DNA of 64,000 nucleotides. Origin: Variovorax paradoxus. Lineage in GTDB: Bacteria; Pseudomonadota; Gammaproteobacteria; Burkholderiales; Burkholderiaceae_C. Below, in pieces: positions 42,016 through 52,229 of the stretch. Under the pieces are notes generated by a model. That model was given only the letters and a program-made list of their open reading frames with translations. It was not told the DNA's origin and ran no database searches. The stretch lies in NCBI RefSeq assembly GCF_000834655.1, contig NZ_JXQQ01000119.1:62001-126000 (forward strand). Direction: 5' to 3'. Every line of letters starts with the position of its first letter. Position 1 is the first letter of the stretch. The translations under genes were made by a program, and so were the position numbers.

Positions 42016-42981
42016 ATGAAAATCCTTGTCCTTGCCCTCGACAGCGTGTTCGACACGGGCCTCACCGTAATGCTCGATGCGCTCAAGCTCGCCAACAGAT
42101 TCGCGGCCATGCAGACGGGCGGCGCGCTCACTTTCGACGTGTCGATCGTGGGCATGCGAAAGAAGGTCCGCTCCGGGCAAGGGCTGGCAATTCCCGTGCA
42201 GGCGATCGCATCGAACGTGAAGCCCGACTGGGTCGTTGTTCCGGCGCTGAACACCTCCACGCCGGAGCTGCTCGTCCCGGCGCTCGGCCGGCGCGACGTG
42301 AACGAGGCCAAGCAGCAGCTTCGCATCTGGCATGCGCAAGGCGCGCACATCGCCGCGTCGTGCATCGGCACCTTCCTGCTGGCCGAGACCGGGCTGCTCG
42401 ATGGCGGGGAAGCGACCACCACGTGGTGGCTCGGCCCGCTGTTCCGCCAGCGCTATCCGAAGGTGGCGCTCGACGAGTCGCGCATGCTCGTGCCCTCGGG
42501 CCGGATCGTCACGGCGGGCGCGGCCATGGGGCACCTCGATCTGGCGCTCTGGCTGATCCACAAGGCGAGCCCGGAGCTGGCGGCCATGGTTTCGCGCTAC
42601 TTGCTGGCGGACCTGCGGTCTTCGCAGGCGCCGTACATCGTTCCGAGCCACCTCGCACAGGCGGACCCCGCCATCCAACGCTTCGAGCGATGGGCGCGAG
42701 ACCACCTGAAGGAAGGCTTCTCGCTCGATGAAGCGGCGAGCGCGCTGGCGACGAGCCCGCGCACGTTGCAACGCCGTTGCCAGGCGGTGCTGGGCAAATC
42801 GCCGCTCGCCTACTTCCAGGATTTGCGCGTCGAACGCGCGAGATCGCTTGTCCACGGCAGCGACATGGACCTCGATGCGATCGCCGCCGAGGTCGGCTAC
42901 GTCGACGGGTCCACATTGGGAACCCTGTTGCGCGACCGCCTGGGGCGCGGCGTTCGCGAGCTGCGCGCAGACCTGCGCTGA
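42016..42981 (+). CDS. GlxA-type AraC-family regulator with DJ-1/PfpI domain
   Basis: Regulator of 321 residues. The N-terminal DJ-1/PfpI-like domain contains the nucleophile-elbow cysteine in HIAASCIGTFLLAETGLL. The C-terminal AraC domain has two helix-turn-helices (FSLDEAASALATSPRTLQRR and LDAIAAEVGYVDGSTLGTLL). It is divergent from the two YciI-like genes. Related regulators respond to amino-acid-derived quaternary amines, but the ligand here is unknown. Confidence 0.9.
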   Translation: MKILVLALDSVFDTGLTVMLDALKLANRFAAMQTGGALTFDVSIVGMRKKVRSGQGLAIPVQAIASNVKPDWVVVPALNTSTPELLVPALGRRDVNEAKQQLRIWHAQGAHIAASCIGTFLLAETGLLDGGEATTTWWLGPLFRQRYPKVALDESRMLVPSGRIVTAGAAMGHLDLALWLIHKASPELAAMVSRYLLADLRSSQAPYIVPSHLAQADPAIQRFERWARDHLKEGFSLDEAASALATSPRTLQRRCQAVLGKSPLAYFQDLRVERARSLVHGSDMDLDAIAAEVGYVDGSTLGTLLRDRLGRGVRELRADLR

Positions 42982-43003
42982 GGAATGGCTCGGCAGCGCG
43001 CCT

Positions 43004-43711
43004 TCAGCCCTTGCTGTGCCCCGTTTTCTTCGCCGCCGCCTTGCGCGCCGGCTTGAACACAGGCGCCTCGCGCGCCGACTTCATGTGCCCGCTCTCCCCC
43101 GAGGTCACCCCGACGATCTTCGCGAGTTGCCGGCTCACGCTCACATACGCATGGCCGATGCTGCTGTCGTAGTAGAGCGAATCGCCGCGCGCCAGGTGCA
43201 CCACTTCGCCGGTGTCGAAATGCACCTCGATCTCGCCCGAGAGCACATAGGCGAACTCTTCGCCCGGATGCCGCGCGAAGTCTTCCGGGCCGTTGATGCG
43301 GCGCGCATGCACCGTGCCGACGACGGGGCTCATCTGCTTTCCGGCGGCCGTGGTGCCGAGGAACTCGTAGGCGAACGACAGGCCTCGGTAGACCACGCCC
43401 TTGCCCGAGCGCGTGACCACGGGCCCGTCGAACTGCGCGGGCTTGACGCCGGCGCCCGCGAACATCGCGTTCATGTCCATCTCGAGCGCACGGCCCAGCG
43501 CGGCGAAGTTTTCGTAGCCCAGCGCAAGCTGGCCGCGCTCGGCGCGCGAGATGGTGGTGATCGACACGCCCGAACGCTCGGCCAGCTGCGCCAGCGTCCA
43601 GCCGAAGCGCTTGCGCGCGGTGCGCAGGCGATGACCGAAAGTGGTGCGGTCCAGCGTGGGCGCCTCGTCCTTCGGCTTCGTCCCGGGCTTGGTCCCTGTG
43701 TGTGGATTCAC
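43004..43711 (-). CDS. XRE-cupin transcriptional regulator
   Basis: Regulator of 235 residues: a Cro/CI helix-turn-helix (LAQLAERSGVSITTISRAER) and a C-terminal cupin (HPGEEFAYVLSGEIEVHFDT, then YYDSSIGHAYVSVS). The GTG at 43711 is preceded by AGAGAAAG and is the best start; the ATG further upstream lies in leader sequence with the operators. Such regulators (PuuR type) control amino acid or polyamine catabolism. It is divergent from the FAD oxidase operon, and the palindromes in between fit as its operators. Confidence 0.88.
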   Translation of the reverse strand: MNPHTGTKPGTKPKDEAPTLDRTTFGHRLRTARKRFGWTLAQLAERSGVSITTISRAERGQLALGYENFAALGRALEMDMNAMFAGAGVKPAQFDGPVVTRSGKGVVYRGLSFAYEFLGTTAAGKQMSPVVGTVHARRINGPEDFARHPGEEFAYVLSGEIEVHFDTGEVVHLARGDSLYYDSSIGHAYVSVSRQLAKIVGVTSGESGHMKSAREAPVFKPARKAAAKKTGHSKG

Positions 43712-43798
43712 GCTTGGCTTTCTCTTTGTGGTGCATGGCGATTCTGCCAGCGGGGCAGCACGCCATCCATGGCAACCCGGATGACGCAGGCGCGGAAG

Positions 43799-43812
43799 TT
43801 GCGTATACGCAA
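43799..43812. promoter_or_regulatory. Operator 1, perfect 14-base palindrome
   Basis: TTGCGTATACGCAA is fully self-complementary. A half-site TTGACGCAA follows at about 43819. The centre lies 80 bases from operator 2. Confidence 0.8.
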
Positions 43813-43875
43813 ATTGCATTGACGCAAATTTCACCGATGAGGTGCACCATGGTTTCCCCTTGGTGCGCTTCAAAT

Positions 43876-43907
43876 AATTTGCGTATCCGCAAATTTCTTC
43901 CTACACT
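43876..43907 (+). promoter_or_regulatory. Operator 2 overlapping the promoter of the FAD oxidase operon
   Basis: AATTTGCGTATCCGCAAATT (43876-43895) has perfect 8-base arms. It contains the likely -35 TTGCGT (43879-43884), which is 17 bases from -10 TACACT (43902-43907). The predicted start of transcription is at about 43914, two bases before the ATG at 43916. Confidence 0.75.
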
Positions 43908-43915
43908 TTTCGGCG

Positions 43916-45076
43916 ATGACATCCAGTACTAAAGCGCCCACAGTGGCCGACTACCTCGTGATCGGCGGCGGCATTGCCGGGGCTTCGGTGGCCCACTGGC
44001 TCGCGCCGCATGCCCGCGTGATCCTGCTCGAACGCGAAGCCCAGCCGGGCTATCACTCCACCGGCCGCTCGGCCGCACTCTTCATGGAAAGCTACGGCAC
44101 GCCGCAGGTGCGCGCCCTCACCATGGCGAGCCGCGCGTTTCTTCAACACCCGCCCGAAGGCTTTTCGGAGCACCCGCTGCTCACGCCGCGCGGCGCGCTG
44201 ATGGTCGGCGGCACGGCGCAACTCGGGGAGCTCGATGCCCACTGGGATGTGCTGCGCGCCATGGACACGGGCGCCAGGCGCCTGAGCAGCGAAGAAGCGC
44301 TCGCGATGGTGCCCGCCCTGCGGCCCGAACAGGTGGCCGGCGGGGTGTACGAGCCCGACGCGGCCGACATGGACGTGCACGCCATCCACCAGGGCTACCT
44401 GCGCGGCATGCGCCGTGCGGGCGGCCAGTTGGTGTGCGATGCGGGCGTGACGGCCATGGAGCGCATCGGCGAGCGCTGGCGCGTGACGGCCGGCGGCAAT
44501 GTCTACGAAGCGCCGGTGGTGCTCAACGCGGCGGGCGCATGGGTCGATGCCATCGCGAAGCTCGCGGGCGTGCAGCCCCTGGGCATCGAGCCGCGCCGCC
44601 GCTCGGCCTTCATCTTCGCGCCGCCGGAAGGCCAGAGCGTCGCGCACTGGCCGATGGTCTTCGGCGCCGACGAAGGCTGGTACATCAAGCCCGACGCCGG
44701 CATGCTGCTCGGCTCGCCGGCCAATGCCGATCCGGTCGATCCGCAGGACGTGCAGCCCGAAGAGCTGGACATCGCCATCGCCATCCACCGCATCGAGGAG
44801 GCGACCACGCTCGCCATCCGCCGCCCCACGCGCACCTGGGCGGGCCTGCGCTCCTTCGTGGCCGATGGCGACTTGGTCGGCGGCTTCGAGCCCGATGCGC
44901 CCGGCTTCTTCTGGGTCGCGGCGCAGGGCGGCTACGGCATCCAGACCTCGGCGGCGATGGGCGAAGCCTGCGCCGCGCTGGCACGCGGCCTGCCGCTGCC
45001 CGAGCGCATCGCAGGCTTCGGACTCACGGCAGAAATGCTCGGGCCGCAACGGCTGCGCGTGACCGCGGCCGCCTGA
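43916..45076 (+). CDS. FAD-dependent D-amino-acid oxidase-like enzyme (DAO family)
   Basis: Flavoprotein of 386 residues: VIGGGIAGASVAHWLAPHAR is the FAD-binding motif (about residues 14-33), followed by GYHSTGRSAALFMESYG, and a C-terminal WVAAQGGYGIQTSAAMG flavin loop. It opens the operon that ends with a D-aminoacylase, so oxidation of a D-amino acid, or of a hydroxy or N-substituted amino acid, is the natural guess. The mRNA appears almost leaderless, with no ribosome-binding site before the ATG. Confidence 0.85.
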   Translation: MTSSTKAPTVADYLVIGGGIAGASVAHWLAPHARVILLEREAQPGYHSTGRSAALFMESYGTPQVRALTMASRAFLQHPPEGFSEHPLLTPRGALMVGGTAQLGELDAHWDVLRAMDTGARRLSSEEALAMVPALRPEQVAGGVYEPDAADMDVHAIHQGYLRGMRRAGGQLVCDAGVTAMERIGERWRVTAGGNVYEAPVVLNAAGAWVDAIAKLAGVQPLGIEPRRRSAFIFAPPEGQSVAHWPMVFGADEGWYIKPDAGMLLGSPANADPVDPQDVQPEELDIAIAIHRIEEATTLAIRRPTRTWAGLRSFVADGDLVGGFEPDAPGFFWVAAQGGYGIQTSAAMGEACAALARGLPLPERIAGFGLTAEMLGPQRLRVTAAA

Positions 45077-45114
45077 CAAGAGCACTCCCCACAACAACCC
45101 GAGAGACCATCCCC

Positions 45115-46566
45115 ATGCGTGTCTTCAGTGCCTCCCTCGCCACCGAAACCAACACCTTCGGCCCGATGCCCACGGGCCTGGCCTCCTTCAAGGACCGCGG
45201 CCACTTCCCCGCCGGCAAGCACCCCGATGCGATGACGCTGTTCTCGGGCCCGCTGTGGGCGGCACGCATGCGCGGCGCGGACACGGGATGGCAGCTCTTC
45301 GAAGGCATGGTGGCCGGCGCGCAGCCCAGCGGCACGACCACGCGCCACGCGTATGAAACGCTGCGCGACGAGCTGCTCGACGACCTGCGCGCGGTGCTGC
45401 CGGTGGACATGGTGCTGCTCGGCCTGCATGGCGCGATGGTGGCCGACGGCTACGACGACTGCGAGGGCGACCTGCTGGCGCGCGTGCGGCAGATCGTGGG
45501 GCCGAAGGTGGTGATCGGCGCGGAGCTCGATCCGCACAACCACCTCACGCCCGAGATGGTCGCCAACGCCGACGTGATGATCTCGTTCAAGGAGTACCCG
45601 CACACCGACGTGCTGGAGCGCGGGCTCGAACTGGTGGACATCTGCGCCGCGACGGTCGAGGGCAAGGTCAAGCCCGTGGCCGCGGTGGTCGACTGCGACA
45701 TGATCGTCACGGTGCACACCTCGCGCGAACCTGCGCTCGGCTTCGTCAAGCGCATGCAGTCGCTCGAGGGCAAGGACGGCGTGCTCTCGGTCTCGCTCAC
45801 GCACGGCTTCTCGTGGGGCGACGTGCCCGAGATGGGCACCAAGGTGCTGGTCTACACCGATGGCGACCAGGCCAAGGCCGACGCGCTGGCCCGCCAGCTC
45901 GCCGACGAAGTGATCGCGATGCGCGACGGCCTCACCGTGAACTACCCGAGCATCGACGCATCGCTCGACGAGGCGCTGGCCTTCGACGGCGGACCCGTGG
46001 TGATCTCCGATGGCGCCGACAACCCCGGCGGCGGCGCGGCGAGCGACTCCACCTTCATCCTGCGCCGCATGGTCGAGCGCGACATCGCCAACGCGGCGCT
46101 CGGCCCGCTGTGGGACCCGATTGCCGTGCGCATCGCCTTCGATGCCGGCGTGGGCGCCAAGCTCGCGATGCGCATCGGCGGCAAGATCAGCCCGCTCTCG
46201 GGCGATCCGCTCGATGTGGAATGCACCGTGAAGGCGCTCAAGCACGACTTGGTGATGACCGGTCTTGCGGGCACGCCCACCCCGATGGGCGACTGCGCGC
46301 TCATCGAAACCAACGGCATCGAAATCGTGCTGATCACGCTGCGCAACCAGGCGATGGGCACTGACCTGTTCACGCAACTGGGCTGCGACCTGGCCGCCAA
46401 GAAGATCATCGTCGTCAAGTCGTCGCAGCACTTCTATGCGTCGTACTCGAAGGTGGCCAGGCACGTGATCTACGCCGGCGCACCGGGCGCCGTGACGCTC
46501 GACCTCAACACCCTGCCCTACAAGAAGGCGCGCCTTCCCAAGTGGCCGATCGGCGTTGCCGCCTGA
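45115..46566 (+). CDS. M81-family metallopeptidase (MlrC-like)
   Basis: Protein of 483 residues with the MlrC pattern: MRVFSASLATETNTFGPMPT, LLGLHGAMVADGYDDCEGDL, IGAELDPHNHLTPEMV and SDGADNPGGGAASDSTFI. MlrC hydrolyses the last peptide intermediate of microcystin breakdown; homologues in ABC operons probably cleave short peptides with unusual residues. It follows the FAD enzyme by 38 bases. Confidence 0.9.
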   Translation: MRVFSASLATETNTFGPMPTGLASFKDRGHFPAGKHPDAMTLFSGPLWAARMRGADTGWQLFEGMVAGAQPSGTTTRHAYETLRDELLDDLRAVLPVDMVLLGLHGAMVADGYDDCEGDLLARVRQIVGPKVVIGAELDPHNHLTPEMVANADVMISFKEYPHTDVLERGLELVDICAATVEGKVKPVAAVVDCDMIVTVHTSREPALGFVKRMQSLEGKDGVLSVSLTHGFSWGDVPEMGTKVLVYTDGDQAKADALARQLADEVIAMRDGLTVNYPSIDASLDEALAFDGGPVVISDGADNPGGGAASDSTFILRRMVERDIANAALGPLWDPIAVRIAFDAGVGAKLAMRIGGKISPLSGDPLDVECTVKALKHDLVMTGLAGTPTPMGDCALIETNGIEIVLITLRNQAMGTDLFTQLGCDLAAKKIIVVKSSQHFYASYSKVARHVIYAGAPGAVTLDLNTLPYKKARLPKWPIGVAA

Positions 46567-46627
46567 TTTCCTTTTCTGCTCCCTCTTCCTTCTTTATTCC
46601 TTCTTTCGCCCCACCGGAGTACCAACG

Positions 46628-48208
46628 ATGAAACGACGAACGCTTGCAGCTCTTGCCGCCCTGGCGCTTTCCGCCGCGTGCCTCCCGGCGCTCGCCCAGA
46701 CACCCGCGCCCAAGACGCTCAAGGTGGTGGCGCATGCGGACCTGAAGATCCTCGACCCCACCTTCACCACCGCCTACATCTCGCGCAACTTCGGCTACAT
46801 GGTCTACGACACCCTGTTCGCGCAGGACTCGACGGGCAAGCCGCAGCCGCAGATGGTCGAGAAATACACCGCATCGAAAGACGGCAAGCAGTGGAGCTTC
46901 ACGCTGCGCCCGGGCCTGAAGTTCTCGGACGGCAGCGCCGTCACCTCGGCCGACGCGGTCGCCTCGCTGCAGCGCTGGGCTGCGCGCGACAGCCTGGGCC
47001 GCGCCATGACTGCAAGCGGCGCGGAGTGGAAGCAGGTCGATGCGCGCACGTTCACCCTCACGCTCACCGAGCCCTTCGGCATGGTGCTCGATGCGCTCGC
47101 CAAGCCCTCGGGCTTTCCGCCGGTGGTGCTGCCCGAGCGCATTGCCAAGCTGCCGGCCACCGCGCCGCTCACCGAGGTGCTGGGCTCGGGGCCCTTCATC
47201 TTCAAGCGCGACGAATGGGTGCCGGGCAACAAGGCGGTGTTCGTGCGCAACCCCAACTATGTGGCGCGCAGCGAGCCGCCGAACGGCTTGGCTGGCAGCA
47301 AGAAGAGCAACTTCGAGCGCGTCGAGTGGCTCTACCTGCCCGATTCGAACAGCGCCATCGCGGCCCTCAAGCGCGGCGAGGTCGACATCGTCGAGCAGCT
47401 TCAGCCCGACTACATCGCGCCGCTGCGCGCCGACACGAGCGTGAAGATCGGCTCGGGCGGCGCCTACCAGGGATTCCTGGTCATGAATCAGCTGCATCCG
47501 CCATTCAACAACCCGAAGGTGCGCCAGGCCCTCCTGCAGGCGGTGAACCAGGAGCGCTTCGTCGCGGCCATGGGCTATCCGCTGGACATGCGCATGGCCT
47601 ACTGCCCCACGTTCTTCATCTGCGGCAGCCCCAACGAAACCTCGGCCGGCGCCGAGCCTTACCGCAAGGCCGACGTGGCCAAGGCCAAGAAGATGCTGGC
47701 CGACGCGGGCTACAAGGGCGAGAAGGTGGTGCTGCTGGTGCCCAGCGACGTGCCCTACCTCAATGCCGAGGCGCTGATGGCCGCGCAGACCATGAAGAGC
47801 ATCGGCATCAACGTCGATGCGCAGAACCTGGACTGGGCCTCCATCGGCGCGCGCCGCGCCAAGCGCGATGCGCCCGAGGCCGGCGGCTGGAACATGTACG
47901 TGACGGTGGCTGGGGAATTCGACGCGAACTCACCGATCAGTAACGCCTACCTGGGCGCAGCCTGCGGCAACACCCTGCCGGGCTGGCCTTGCGACAAGCA
48001 GTTGGACGACCTGCGCACCGCATGGCTGAAGGAGACCGTGCCCGCCAAGCGCAAGGAGCTGCTCGACGCCTTCCAGGCCCGTGCTTATGAAGCCGTGCCG
48101 TACATCAACGCGGGCCAGTACTCGGCCGCCTTCGCCGCGCGCGCCAACCTCAAGGGGCTGGACAAGCTCTGGGCCGGCATGCCGATGGTCTGGGCGCTGG
48201 ACCGCTGA
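46628..48208 (+). CDS. Dipeptide/oligopeptide-type ABC importer, binding protein
   Basis: SBP_bac_5 protein of 526 residues with signal peptide MKRRTLAALAALALSAACLP ending near ALAQ. Family features: LKVVAHADLKILDPTFTTAY, WSFTLRPGLKFSDGSAVTSA and NNPKVRQALLQAVNQERFVA. It is followed by two permeases and two ATPases. Ligand probably a short or acylated peptide, consistent with the flanking peptidase and deacylase. Confidence 0.93.
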   Translation: MKRRTLAALAALALSAACLPALAQTPAPKTLKVVAHADLKILDPTFTTAYISRNFGYMVYDTLFAQDSTGKPQPQMVEKYTASKDGKQWSFTLRPGLKFSDGSAVTSADAVASLQRWAARDSLGRAMTASGAEWKQVDARTFTLTLTEPFGMVLDALAKPSGFPPVVLPERIAKLPATAPLTEVLGSGPFIFKRDEWVPGNKAVFVRNPNYVARSEPPNGLAGSKKSNFERVEWLYLPDSNSAIAALKRGEVDIVEQLQPDYIAPLRADTSVKIGSGGAYQGFLVMNQLHPPFNNPKVRQALLQAVNQERFVAAMGYPLDMRMAYCPTFFICGSPNETSAGAEPYRKADVAKAKKMLADAGYKGEKVVLLVPSDVPYLNAEALMAAQTMKSIGINVDAQNLDWASIGARRAKRDAPEAGGWNMYVTVAGEFDANSPISNAYLGAACGNTLPGWPCDKQLDDLRTAWLKETVPAKRKELLDAFQARAYEAVPYINAGQYSAAFAARANLKGLDKLWAGMPMVWALDR

Positions 48209-48232
48209 CCGCTTCGCGACACGCGCACTGCC

Positions 48233-49168
48233 ATGGGCTACATCGTTCGACGCTTTCTCTCGACGCTTCCCGTCATGGCGGTGGTGGCCGTGGTGGTGTT
48301 CCTCCTGATCCACCTGTCGCCGGGCGATCCGGCCGCGCTCATCGCGGGCGACCTCGCGAGCGTGGAAGACATCGAGAAGCTGCGCGCCGCGCTCGGGCTG
48401 AACCTGCCGCTGTGGCAGCAGTTCGCGGTGTGGCTGGGCAAGCTCTTCACCGGCGACCTGGGCACCTCGATCTTCACGCAGGTGCCGGTGTCGCAGCTGC
48501 TCGGCCAGCGGCTGGAGCCCACGGTGTCGATCGCGGCGCTCACCATGCTGATCACGCTGGTGGTGGCGGTGCCGCTGGGCACGCTCGCGGCCTACCGCGC
48601 GGGCAGCTGGGTCGACCGGCTGGTGATGGTGTTCGCGGTGCTCGCGTTCTCGGTGCCCGTGTTCCTCGTGGGTTACCTGCTGATCTACGCGTTCGCGATC
48701 CAGTTGCCGTGGTTTCCGGTGCAGGGCTATGTGCGATTTGCAGAAGGGCCGGGCGAATGGCTGCGCTCGCTGGTGCTGCCGTGCGTGAACCTCGCGCTGG
48801 TGTACATCGCGCTCGTCACGCGCATGACGCGCGCCACCGTGCTCGAAGTGCTGCATGAAGACTACATCCGCACCGCGCGCGCCAAGGGCCTGGGCGTGCT
48901 GCCGGTGCTGGGGCATGCGCTGCGCAATGCGGCCATTCCGATCGCAACGACCATCGGCGTGGGCATTGCGCTCCTGATCGGCGGCGTGGTGGTCACCGAG
49001 ACTGTGTTCGCCATTCCGGGCGTGGGCCGGCTGGTGATCGATTCCGTGCAGCGTCACGACTATCCGGTGATCCAGAGCGTGCTGCTGCTGTCGGCGGGTG
49101 TGTACGTGCTGATCAACCTGCTGATCGACCTGAGCTACCGCCTGTTCGATCCGCGCATTCAGTATTGA
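48233..49168 (+). CDS. Dpp/Opp-type ABC permease 1
   Basis: DppB-like permease of 311 residues with six helices, beginning MGYIVRRFLSTLPVMAVVAV. The EAA loop reads HEDYIRTARAKGLGVLPVLG. It lies 24 bases after the binding-protein gene and 9 bases before the second permease. Confidence 0.93.
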   Translation: MGYIVRRFLSTLPVMAVVAVVVFLLIHLSPGDPAALIAGDLASVEDIEKLRAALGLNLPLWQQFAVWLGKLFTGDLGTSIFTQVPVSQLLGQRLEPTVSIAALTMLITLVVAVPLGTLAAYRAGSWVDRLVMVFAVLAFSVPVFLVGYLLIYAFAIQLPWFPVQGYVRFAEGPGEWLRSLVLPCVNLALVYIALVTRMTRATVLEVLHEDYIRTARAKGLGVLPVLGHALRNAAIPIATTIGVGIALLIGGVVVTETVFAIPGVGRLVIDSVQRHDYPVIQSVLLLSAGVYVLINLLIDLSYRLFDPRIQY

Positions 49169-49177
49169 TCCACGGCC

Positions 49178-50167
49178 ATGTCCATCGCCCCGCCCTTGAT
49201 GAAGAACGAATCCGTTCACGCTGAGCTTGTCGAAGCGCCGCGCAAGGCTTCGACAAGCTCAGCCCCAACGGCTCTGCTCGACTCCCCCATGACCCCATCC
49301 CCCACCACAGCCCCGATCGACGAAGCCCCCTTCGTGCCGCCGCGCTGGCGCTGGGTGCGCAAGCACCCGACGCTGATCATCGGCGCGCTGCTCCTGATCG
49401 CGGTGGCCGCGATCTCCATCGCCGCACCGTGGATCGCCACGCACGACCCGCAGGACATCGACCCGCTCGCGCGCATGCAGCCGCCTTCGGGCGAGCACTG
49501 GTTCGGCACCGATGCGATGGGCCGCGACGTGTTCAGCCGTGCCGTGTGGGGCGGGCAGGTGTCGATGATCGTCGGCGCGGCTGTCGCGGTGCTGGCGACG
49601 GTGTTCGGCGTGCTGATCGGCTTGTTCGCGGGCTTCGTGCGCTGGGCCGACGGGCCGGTGATGCGGGTGATGGACGGGCTCATGGCCATACCGGGCATCC
49701 TGCTGGCCATCGCGCTCATGGCCGTGACGCGCGCGAGCCTCACGACGGTGATCGTCGCCATCACGGTGCCCGAGATTCCGCGCGTGGTGCGGCTGGTGCG
49801 TTCGCTGGCGCTCACCTTGCGCGAGCAGTTGTACGTCGAGGCTGCGCATGCGGTGGGCACTCGGCTGCCGGTCATCCTGTTCCGCCACGTGCTGCCCAAC
49901 ATGGTGGCGCCGCTGATCGTGCAATCGACCTTCGTCGCGGCCGCCGCGGTGCTGACCGAAGCCGCCCTCTCCTTCCTCGGCGTGGGCGTGCCCGCGCAGA
50001 CGCCCAGCTGGGGCAACATGATGGCCGAGGGCCGCAACTTCGTGGCGGTGGCGTTCCACATCATCCTGTACCCGGGGTTGCTGCTGGCGGCGACGGTGCT
50101 GGCGATCAACCTGCTGGGCGACGGACTGCGCGATGCGCTCGATCCGCGTCTGGCGCGGCAACTCTGA
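49178..50167 (+). CDS. Dpp/Opp-type ABC permease 2, start uncertain because of a repeat
   Basis: DppC-like permease of 329 residues if read from 49178. The first 37 residues (containing VHAELVEAPRKASTSSAPTA) are encoded by an intergenic-type inverted repeat. An in-frame ATG at 49289 (MTPSPTTAPIDEAPFVPPRW) yields a normal 292-residue protein, starting shortly before the first helix. The EAA loop is VEAAHAVGTRLPVILFRHVL. I prefer the downstream start biologically but list the longer frame because it stays open. Confidence 0.85.
   Translation: MSIAPPLMKNESVHAELVEAPRKASTSSAPTALLDSPMTPSPTTAPIDEAPFVPPRWRWVRKHPTLIIGALLLIAVAAISIAAPWIATHDPQDIDPLARMQPPSGEHWFGTDAMGRDVFSRAVWGGQVSMIVGAAVAVLATVFGVLIGLFAGFVRWADGPVMRVMDGLMAIPGILLAIALMAVTRASLTTVIVAITVPEIPRVVRLVRSLALTLREQLYVEAAHAVGTRLPVILFRHVLPNMVAPLIVQSTFVAAAAVLTEAALSFLGVGVPAQTPSWGNMMAEGRNFVAVAFHIILYPGLLLAATVLAINLLGDGLRDALDPRLARQL
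49212..49271. repeat. Dispersed imperfect inverted repeat, copy 2 of 2
   Basis: GCTGAGCTTGTCGAAGC (49220-49236) faces GCTTCGACAAGCTCAGC (49247-49263), a 17-base perfect inverted repeat with a 10-base spacer, flanked by CCGTT and AACGG. The same family as 454-522. It sits in frame at the 5' end of the second permease gene. Confidence 0.9.
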
Positions 50168-50183
50168 AAAGGGGACAAGCGCC

Positions 50184-51217
<1,034 letters not shown>

Positions 51218-51221
<4 letters not shown>

Positions 51222-52213
51222 CAACGACCGCAGCCCCGCTGCTTGAAGTGCGCAACCTGCGCAAGCACTACATCTCGCCCAAGCGGTGGCTCCGGCCCGC
51301 GAAGCCGGCGATCCAGGCGGTCGATGGCGTCTCGTTCTCGGTCGCGCGCGGCGAGACGCTGTCGCTGGTCGGCGAGTCGGGCTGCGGCAAGACGACGACC
51401 GCGAAGTCGGTGATGCGGCTGGTCGAGCCGACCTCGGGCTCCGTGGCGCTCGACGGCGAGGAGCTGCTGACGCTCTCGCCCAACGAGATGCGGCTGCGCC
51501 GCCGGCAATTGCAGATCATTTTCCAGGACCCGTATGCCTCGCTGAACCCGCGCCTGGCGGCCGGCGACATCGTGGCCGAGCCGCTGCGCAACTTCGGCAT
51601 GGGCGCGGCGGCCGAGCGGCGGGAGCGCGTGCAGTGGCTGTTCTCGCGCGTGGGCCTCAGGCCCGAAGCCGCGAAGAAATTTCCGCACGAGTTCTCCGGC
51701 GGACAACGACAGCGCCTGGGCATCGCGCGCGCGCTGGCGCTGAACCCGAAGCTCATCGTCTGCGACGAGCCGGTCTCGGCGCTCGACGTGTCGGTGCAGG
51801 CGCAGGTGGTCAACCTCCTGATGGACCTGCAGGCGGAGTTCGGCATCGCGTACCTCTTCGTCGCGCACGACCTCGCGGTGGTGCGGCACATCAGCCACCG
51901 GGTGGCGGTGATGTACCTCGGGCACATCGTGGAAATCGCCGACCGGGACACGCTGTTCTCCGCGCCGCTGCATCCGTACACCGAGATCCTGCTGTCGGCC
52001 GTGCCCGTGCCGAACCCGCGCACGCCGGCGCGCCGCATGCTGCTGCAAGGCGATCCGCCGAGCCCCGCGAATCCGCCTTCGGGCTGCCGCTTCCACACCC
52101 GCTGCCCGATGGCGCAAGCCCTGTGCAAGGAGAAGACGCCCGAGCTGAGCGCGCGGCCTTCGTCCTCCAACGGCGGCACCAGCACGCACCTGGTCGCCTG
52201 CCATTTCCGCTGA
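51218..52213 (+). CDS. Dpp/Opp-type ABC ATPase 2
   Basis: DppF-like ATPase of 331 residues: Walker A GESGCGKTT, FQDPYASLNPRL Q-loop, signature FSGGQRQRLGIARAL, Walker B IVCDEPVSALDVS and the C-terminal cysteines GCRFHTRCPMAQALC. It pairs with the preceding ATPase as a heterodimer powering the two permeases. Confidence 0.93.
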
Positions 52214-52229
52214 AGAAAGAAGCCCTTCG

